A stretch of DNA of 10,470 bases from assembly GCA_963597395.1 (NCBI GenBank), contig CAVBPX010000073.1, positions 1 through 10,470 on the forward strand. Direction: 5' to 3'. Source of the DNA: Hallerella sp963597395. Its GTDB lineage: Bacteria > Fibrobacterota > Fibrobacteria > Fibrobacterales > Fibrobacteraceae. Within the stretch, counting starts at the first letter, position 1. The number at the start of each line of letters is the position of its first letter. This document shows, in pieces, positions 6,450 to 10,470 of the stretch. Made by a program: the position numbers and the translations under genes. The notes below the pieces were generated by a model, which had not been told where the DNA came from, did not search any database, and saw only the letters and a program-made list of their open reading frames with translations.

Positions 6450-7835
6450 CTAACCGCAGCTGTATTTGCCGGCTTCCTTGCCGATGTACTCCGGATAGTC
6501 TCCGTCGAAGCATGCCGCGCAATATTCCTCGGGAGCGCCCGTGCACTCCTTCATTCCCTGGATGCTCAGATAGCCGAGGCTTTCGACGCCGAGCATCTTG
6601 GCGATTTCCTCGGGAGACATGCTGCTTGCCGCGAGGTCGCCCGCGTTCGGGAAGTCCATCCCGAAATAGCAGGGATGGGCGACCGGAGGCGATGCGATGC
6701 GGATGTGGACTTCGGTTGCGCCCGCATCGCGGAGCATCTTGGACAAAATCTTGAGGGTCGTTCCGCGGACGATGGAGTCATCGACGACGCAGACCTTGCG
6801 GTTCTTGAGAACGCCTTCGATGGGGTTGAACTTGAGACGGACCTTTTGGGCGCGGACGTTTTGCGTCGGGTCGATAAACGTGCGGCCGACGTAGTGATTG
6901 CGGAGAAGCCCTATCTCGAACTTGATGCCCGAGGCGCGCGCGTATCCGAGGGCGGCGGTCGTCGAAGAGTCCGGGACTGGAATCACGATGTCCGCTTCGA
7001 CGGGGCATTCGCGCGCGAGCTGTTTTCCCATCTTGCGGCGAACCTTGTCGCAGCTCTGTTCAAAGATCTTCGAGTCGGGCCGCGCAAAGTAGATGTATTC
7101 GAAAATGCAGTGGGCGCGCCTTCCCTTGGTGGAATACGTTTCGGAGTGGAGACCGTCCTTGGTGATGGTCAAAAGTTCACCGGGCTGGATGTCCCGGACG
7201 TAGTTTGCTCCGAGGAGGTCGAACGCGCAGGTTTCGCTCGCGATGCACCAGCTGTTGCCGAGGCGCGCAAGCGACATCGGACGGAAGGCGTACCCGTCGC
7301 GGGCGATGAACATCGTATCCTTCGAGAGAATAATGATGCAAAAACATCCGGTGAGTTTCGAAATGGACTTTTTGATGGCTTCGCGGAGGCTCGGGGCCTG
7401 GGTCCGCGCAATCTCGTGGAGGAGAATTTCGGAGTCGGACGTCGTCTGGAAGATGTGGCCCGCTTCTTCCATCTCGGCGCGGAGTTCCGAAGCGTTCGTG
7501 AGGTTTCCGTTGTGGACGATGGCGAGCTGCCCCCATTTGCAGCTCACGAGAATCGGCTGCGCGTTTGCGAGAGTGCTCGAACCGGTCGTGCTGTAGCGGA
7601 CGTGTCCGATGCCCGCAAAGCCCTGAAGCTCATCGACGTTGTATTCGCGGAGGAGGGTCGATACAAGTCCCATCGACTTGCGGACCCGGATCTTTTCGCC
7701 GTTCGTGATGGCGAGGCCTGCGCTTTCCTGCCCGCGGTGCTGCAGCGCGTAAAGACCCATTGCGACATTGCGGGCGACATTTTCACCGTTGTAGATTCCG
7801 ATGACGCCGCATTCTTCGTGAAGTTCATCCAACAT
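6450..7835 (-). CDS. purF: Amidophosphoribosyltransferase (PurF), Fe-S type
   Basis: 461 residues. It catalyses the first committed step of purine synthesis, making phosphoribosylamine from PRPP and glutamine. The N-terminal glutaminase domain uses Cys9 as nucleophile after an eight-residue propeptide (MLDELHEE) that must be removed, as in the Bacillus-type enzyme. HRGQESAG (33-40) and the glutamine-site region RYSTTG (80-85) follow. The phosphoribosyltransferase domain has the PRPP loop VVDDSIVRGTT (350-360). Cys243, Cys389 and the pair Cys439/Cys442 (YCAAC) sit where the [4Fe-4S] ligands of the B. subtilis enzyme lie, so this is an oxygen-sensitive Fe-S class PurF. It leads an apparent unit with azlC and azlD. 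ATG at 7835 has AGAGG five bases upstream (7841-7845). No purine riboswitch fits in the roughly 20-base predicted leader. Confidence 0.97.
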   Translation of the reverse strand: MLDELHEECGVIGIYNGENVARNVAMGLYALQHRGQESAGLAITNGEKIRVRKSMGLVSTLLREYNVDELQGFAGIGHVRYSTTGSSTLANAQPILVSCKWGQLAIVHNGNLTNASELRAEMEEAGHIFQTTSDSEILLHEIARTQAPSLREAIKKSISKLTGCFCIIILSKDTMFIARDGYAFRPMSLARLGNSWCIASETCAFDLLGANYVRDIQPGELLTITKDGLHSETYSTKGRRAHCIFEYIYFARPDSKIFEQSCDKVRRKMGKQLARECPVEADIVIPVPDSSTTAALGYARASGIKFEIGLLRNHYVGRTFIDPTQNVRAQKVRLKFNPIEGVLKNRKVCVVDDSIVRGTTLKILSKMLRDAGATEVHIRIASPPVAHPCYFGMDFPNAGDLAASSMSPEEIAKMLGVESLGYLSIQGMKECTGAPEEYCAACFDGDYPEYIGKEAGKYSCG

Positions 7836-7858
7836 GGAAGCCTCTTTGATGTTGAAAC

Positions 7859-7866
7859 CAAATCTA
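7859..7866 (-). promoter_or_regulatory. FCB-type -7 promoter element for purF
   Basis: The minus strand reads TAGATTTG, an exact TAnnTTTG match, 23 bases before the ATG. The region where a -33 element would lie (about 7885-7892, T-rich on the minus strand) is inside the left terminal repeat of the neighbouring MITE. Confidence 0.6.
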
Positions 7867-7875
7867 GTAAATAAA

Positions 7876-7998
7876 GGTCACCTCTAAAAATTCAATTTTC
7901 AAAAATTTGGTTGCGACACTTCGCGCTGGTTCGTCCCGTCCTGCCATCGCTTGGTCTCACTCAAATTTTCTTTACCAAAGCAATTTTTAGAGGTTCCC
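7876..7998. mobile_element. MITE-like element, copy 1 (123 bp)
   Basis: GGTCACCTCTAAAAATT (7876-7892) and AATTTTTAGAGGTTCCC (7982-7998) are terminal inverted repeats of 17 bp with two mismatches, and the inner 13 bp are perfect. TAAA stands directly outside both ends (7872-7875 and 7999-8002), a candidate 4-bp target duplication. The interior has no transposase, only a possible 27-codon reading frame on the minus strand (7864-7947) that runs out of the left end. The first 54 bases recur at 10417-10470 with one indel and one substitution. This is what a non-autonomous element moved in trans by a DDE transposase would look like. The parent family is not identifiable from here. Confidence 0.82.
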
Positions 7999-8009
7999 TA
8001 AACGGGAAC
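7993..8009 (-). terminator. Hairpin downstream of ubiA spanning the MITE end
   Basis: GTTCCC (7993-7998) and GGGAAC (8004-8009) form a 6-bp stem with loop TAAAC, 14 bases after the ubiA stop. On the minus strand it is followed by CTCTAAAAATT, not a T-run, so termination is doubtful. Half the stem is MITE sequence and half is host sequence. Confidence 0.3.
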
Positions 8010-8023
8010 GGCGGAAGCCCCGG

Positions 8024-8848
8024 TCAGAGGTTCGAGAGGAGGATGGCGACGAGGCCTATCGGCATGAGAACCTTGATGAGCTTCTGGGCGCGGTGAAAGT
8101 TTTCCCGGCGGAGGTCTTTTAAAATGCGGACGCTCAGGGGAAAAATCGCCGCAAGCGAAACGAGAAAGCCTTTCGGGAACCACGACAAGAGGACGGAGAA
8201 AAGGACGGAGGCATTCGTGAGAATAACGAGACTTCCTGAAAGCCTTTGCGCGGGCCTCTTTCCAAAGCGGATGGGGAAGGTCTCAATTCCGCGGAAGGCG
8301 TCCCCTTCCACATCTTCGAGGTCCTTTGCGATTTCGCGCGAAAGCGTGAGCAAAAAGGCGAAGACGGCCGTGACCGCGAGCGGGCGTGCGTCCGACCCCG
8401 GAAGGAACATCGCCCGGATTATCGGGGTTGCGCAAAGGACGGCGACCGTCGCATTCTTTAACAGCGGAACCCGCTTGAGAAAACGGTCATACAGAAAGAG
8501 CGTCACAAGGAGAATCGCGTAAAACGCCGCATGGAATTTGGCGCGGACGTCCGGAAAAAGGGTCGGTAAAAAGGCGAATACGAAACACGCCGCGGCAAAA
8601 ACCTTTGCCGTCCGCATGGAAATTTTTTTCGAGGGAATCGGACGTTCGGGGTGGCATTTTACGTCTATTTCCTTATCCAGGATGTCGTTCAGAACGTTAC
8701 CGAAGGTGATGGCGAACGCAAAGGCTATCGCATCCGCCGCAAAAACGGCTGTCGAAATTTCTCCGCCCGAAATAAAGCATCCCACGGCAAGCGTAAGAAT
8801 TGCGATGAGAATGTTTTCGGGCCGCGCCATTTTAAAAAGGGAAAGCAT
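8024..8848 (-). CDS. UbiA-family prenyltransferase, DGGGP synthase-like
   Basis: 274-residue integral membrane prenyltransferase with roughly 7-9 helices. The first Asp-rich motif is NDILDKEID (Asn54, Asp55, Asp58, Asp62), followed by HPERPIPSKKIS (66-77). The second is REIAKDLEDVEGD (171-183) with Asp176, Asp179 and Asp183. The KDxEDxEGD form and the RPIPSG-like loop are typical of the archaeal-type digeranylgeranylglyceryl phosphate synthase branch, which adds a second prenyl chain to prenylglycerol phosphate. Other UbiA members (menaquinone, haem or chlorophyll prenylation) remain possible. The ATG at 8848 is only four bases after a TAnnTTTG element, implying a leaderless mRNA. The next in-frame ATG is at 8830 (MARPEN) and would give a roughly 18-base leader without a Shine-Dalgarno sequence. 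No other lipid gene is in the window. Confidence 0.85.
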   Translation of the reverse strand: MLSLFKMARPENILIAILTLAVGCFISGGEISTAVFAADAIAFAFAITFGNVLNDILDKEIDVKCHPERPIPSKKISMRTAKVFAAACFVFAFLPTLFPDVRAKFHAAFYAILLVTLFLYDRFLKRVPLLKNATVAVLCATPIIRAMFLPGSDARPLAVTAVFAFLLTLSREIAKDLEDVEGDAFRGIETFPIRFGKRPAQRLSGSLVILTNASVLFSVLLSWFPKGFLVSLAAIFPLSVRILKDLRRENFHRAQKLIKVLMPIGLVAILLSNL

Positions 8849-8852
8849 TCCC

Positions 8853-8860
8853 CAAAGATA
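8853..8860 (-). promoter_or_regulatory. FCB-type -7 promoter element for ubiA
   Basis: The minus strand reads TATCTTTG, an exact TAnnTTTG match, followed by GGG. Four bases separate it from the ATG at 8848, so transcription should begin at or next to the start codon. Confidence 0.6.
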
Positions 8861-8890
8861 AAAAACGAAAATTCGCAAAAAATTAAATTC

Positions 8891-8898
8891 TAAATTAG
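8891..8898 (+). promoter_or_regulatory. FCB-type -7 promoter element for rsgA
   Basis: TAAATTAG, followed by GGG, fits TAnnTTnG, and it sits in an AT-rich stretch (8860-8897). The rsgA ATG at 8904 is five bases further, giving a leader of only a few bases. Confidence 0.5.
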
Positions 8899-8903
8899 GG
8901 GCG

Positions 8904-10016
8904 ATGGAAACCGAAAACGACGATTTGGAAGAAGAACGCTCCGCCAGGCAGTCCCGCCGCGATGTGCGCGCGCGCCGCGTCAACACGATGGAAATGTGGA
9001 AGCGCGGAACGCTCGACGACCGTCCCGTCAAGGAACGCTGGAGCCGGGAATTCAAAAAGCCGAAGGTTAAAAAAATCAAGGACCCGTCCGAAAAGTTCGA
9101 AGCGGGCGCTTCCATCGAGGGACTTGTCGTTGAAGTGCACCGCCGCACGTGCGTCGTGAGGCTCGCTTCGGGAGAGGCCGTCAGCGCCACTTACCGAGCC
9201 GCCGTCGTATGCGAACTGAAGGAATTTCCCGTCGTCGGGGACCGCGTGGTCGTTGCGCGAAATTCGACGGCGGAAAAGGACGCTCCCTATTCGCTCCTAA
9301 AGGTTCTTCCCCGAAAAACGGCATTAGTCCGCCCGGGTCCCAAGGACAAGTCCCGCCGCGAACTGGTCCTTGCCGCAAACATCGATCAGGTCGTCGTCGT
9401 TTCGAGCGTTGCGGAGCCGCCTTTCAACTACGGGTTTGCGGACCGGTTTCTTTTGGCCGCAAACCTTTGCGCTCTTCCGCTCGTGATGGTTTTGAACAAG
9501 ACGGATCTCGTCGATGAAATTCCGGAAAGCGTCCGGGATTTTGCGTCCCTCGTCGATAAGTTCATCTGTGTGAGCTGCAAGTCGAGCGAAGGCCTTGACG
9601 ACTTGCGCGAAGCGCTCCGCGGAAAAAGTTCCGTCCTTTCGGGCAAAAGCGGAGTCGGCAAATCGAGCCTTGTGAATGCGCTCGTTCCGGAAGCCTCGCT
9701 TTCGGTGGGGGAGGTTCGCGAAATAGACGGAAAGGGACGTCACACGACAACGTCGTCGAGCCTCTTTGCGCTTCCGTTCGGCGGCGAAATCATCGACACT
9801 CCGGGAATTCGCGAACTCGGCATTTTGGATATTGATGCGCACGAGCTTGCGCGGACGTTTCCCGGATTTTTTCCCGGTGAACTTTTCACGTGCCGCTACA
9901 ACGACTGCACGCATATCGGCGAACCGGGCTGCGACGTACTTTCCCGCGTGGAATCGGGCGAAATTCCGCGGGCCCGCTACGAAAGCTATCGGCGAATTTT
10001 GAATTCCGGAAAGTGA
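8904..10016 (+). CDS. rsgA: Small ribosomal subunit biogenesis GTPase RsgA
   Basis: 370-residue circularly permuted GTPase that helps mature the 30S subunit and is stimulated by it. Order in the protein: a basic N-terminal extension (about 1-66), an OB-fold (about 70-120, GLVVEVHRRTCVVRLASG and VVGDRVVV), then G4 NKTD (198-201), G5 SCKS (224-227), G1 GKSGVGKSS (247-255), switch GRHTTT (278-283) and G3 DTPG (298-301). The zinc site is Cys330, Cys335, His337 and Cys343. The G4-G5-G1-G3 order is diagnostic. The N-terminus is longer than usual for the family, rich in Arg, Lys and Glu, and probably disordered. The ATG at 8904 has no Shine-Dalgarno sequence and lies five bases after a promoter-like element. 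ATG codons at 8985 and 8991 are weaker alternatives, also without one. It diverges from ubiA. Confidence 0.95.
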   Translation: METENDDLEEERSARQSRRDVRARRVNTMEMWKRGTLDDRPVKERWSREFKKPKVKKIKDPSEKFEAGASIEGLVVEVHRRTCVVRLASGEAVSATYRAAVVCELKEFPVVGDRVVVARNSTAEKDAPYSLLKVLPRKTALVRPGPKDKSRRELVLAANIDQVVVVSSVAEPPFNYGFADRFLLAANLCALPLVMVLNKTDLVDEIPESVRDFASLVDKFICVSCKSSEGLDDLREALRGKSSVLSGKSGVGKSSLVNALVPEASLSVGEVREIDGKGRHTTTSSSLFALPFGGEIIDTPGIRELGILDIDAHELARTFPGFFPGELFTCRYNDCTHIGEPGCDVLSRVESGEIPRARYESYRRILNSGK

Positions 10017-10034
10017 CGGCTTAGAAAACTTTCC
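10008..10034. other. Inverted repeat spanning the convergent gene ends
   Basis: GGAAAGT (10008-10014) and ACTTTCC (10028-10034) are perfect 7-bp arms around 13 bases that contain parts of both stop codons. It could act as a shared weak terminator, but there is no T-run and both arms lie within coding sequence. Confidence 0.25.
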
Positions 10035-10470
10035 AGTTCCGGGATATTCCAAGCTGCATTTTTAAAAGTCGTGCATGGATGTTTTCCGCATCGTTATGAA
10101 GTTTTTCCGCAAGGGAAATCGAGAACCTCATATCGACTGCAAACTTTCGGGGAAGAAAAATTCCAAAGCCAATCAGCGCGTTTACGCCAAATTTCCGCGC
10201 TCCCAAAATATCTTCCCAGCTCTTGTCGTCAAAAGGCTTTTCCCGCTTTGAAAGAATGCCGAATTCTCCCGCAATTCCCCCGTTTACAAAAAAATATTTA
10301 TTCAGTTTTGCCTTCAGCAAAACGGGAATTTCATTGCTCAGAAGGGAGGCTATGTCGTTTTTTGTCGAAGTTCCTTTGACGGACGAAATTTTACTTTCGG
10401 AGCGAAAGTCGTTATAGGTCACCTCTAAAAATTCATTTTCAAAAATTTGGTTGCGACACTTTGCGCTGGT
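10021..10470 (-). CDS. C-terminal part of a PorT-like beta-barrel outer membrane protein, 5' end disturbed
   Basis: About 130 codons of non-MITE sequence ending at TAA 10021-10023. The pattern of short amphipathic strands (IPVLLKAKLNKYFFVNGGIAGEFG, split here by a turn; then GVNALIGFGIFLPRKFAVDMRFSIS; then HARLLKMQLGISRNWKVF) and the terminal Phe fit the last four strands of an 8-stranded outer-membrane barrel of the PorT/OMP_b-brl_2 type. A signal peptide and the first strands are missing. Instead the second MITE copy begins at 10417, and the frame runs on without a stop through it to the window edge. The first possible start inside is a GTG at 10422, which lies in the MITE end. Most likely the gene was cut by the element and this is a 3' remnant. 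A short in-frame fusion product cannot be excluded. It converges on rsgA with only four bases between stops. Confidence 0.6.
   Translation of the reverse strand, partial: TSAKCRNQIFENEFLEVTYNDFRSESKISSVKGTSTKNDIASLLSNEIPVLLKAKLNKYFFVNGGIAGEFGILSKREKPFDDKSWEDILGARKFGVNALIGFGIFLPRKFAVDMRFSISLAEKLHNDAENIHARLLKMQLGISRNWKVF
10417..10470. mobile_element. MITE-like element, copy 2 (left end, cut by window edge)
   Basis: It starts with the same GGTCACCTCTAAAAATT end as copy 1 and matches its first 54-55 bases except for one missing A after TTCA and one C-to-T change near the window end. Orientation is the same as copy 1. The flank is TTATA, so the insertion is again at a TA-containing AT-rich site. 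The right end lies outside the window. Confidence 0.85.

Noticed and set aside
6222..7874. 550-codon open frame on plus, antisense to purF and part of azlC
   Set aside because: PurF on the other strand has every catalytic residue. The antisense product has no recognisable domain and arises from GC-rich third positions.
7836..7875. Purine riboswitch upstream of purF
   Set aside because: The predicted leader is only about 20 bases and no purine aptamer-like stems fit. Upstream of it is MITE sequence.
7911..8096. 61-codon plus-strand frame inside the MITE and the ubiA 3' end
   Set aside because: It crosses the MITE boundary into the antisense of ubiA and has no matching motif.
1..10470. tRNA, rRNA, phage, toxin-antitoxin or defence genes
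   Set aside because: I looked for cloverleaf-like stretches, integrase-like products and paired small genes and saw none. Nearly all the DNA is accounted for by the listed genes and repeats.

Overview
The window reads as a stretch of chromosome from a member of the FCB bacteria, most likely Fibrobacterota. I base this on moderately high GC coding sequence, a recurring TAnnTTTG-like element in front of almost every transcription unit (the -7 element type known from Bacteroidetes-related bacteria), a UbiA-family enzyme of the archaeal DGGGP-synthase type, and a PorT-like beta-barrel fragment. The phylum call is an inference and has not been checked against any database.

Layout. Bases 1-229 are a nearly perfect 14-bp tandem repeat, followed by a structured non-coding spacer. 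Next, on the minus strand, is a two-gene Fe-S assembly unit: a NifU-like fusion protein (1802-2575) translationally coupled to sufB (369-1805). A 123-bp divergent promoter region packed with inverted repeats separates it from a plus-strand patatin-like phospholipase (2699-3562). That gene ends in a strong hairpin terminator, facing a second hairpin that closes the opposite unit. The long minus-strand block that follows holds a LeuT-like NSS amino-acid symporter with a 38-residue MetS-like small subunit (3640-5383), then, upstream of it, purF-azlC-azlD (5439-7835), and then a UbiA-family prenyltransferase (8024-8848). Divergent from ubiA and only 55 bp away is rsgA on plus (8904-10016). It converges with a beta-barrel outer-membrane protein fragment on minus (10021 to the window edge).

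Mobile DNA. A 123-bp MITE-like element (7876-7998) has 17-bp terminal inverted repeats and a candidate TAAA target duplication, and lies between ubiA and purF. A second copy in the same orientation starts at 10417 at the 5' side of the beta-barrel fragment and runs off the window.

How the genes relate. The NifU-like protein and SufB build or deliver Fe-S clusters. PurF carries the four cysteines of the Fe-S-containing amidophosphoribosyltransferase class, so it is a plausible client. AzlCD (branched-chain amino acid export) and the NSS/MetS pair (sodium-driven amino acid uptake) form an amino-acid transport block next to purF. The window is mainly housekeeping. I see no defence system, CRISPR array, prophage or biosynthetic cluster. 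The best leads are the NifU fusion that has lost its scaffold cysteines, near-leaderless genes downstream of FCB-type promoters, the MITE and its placement at two gene starts, and the DGGGP-synthase-type enzyme.
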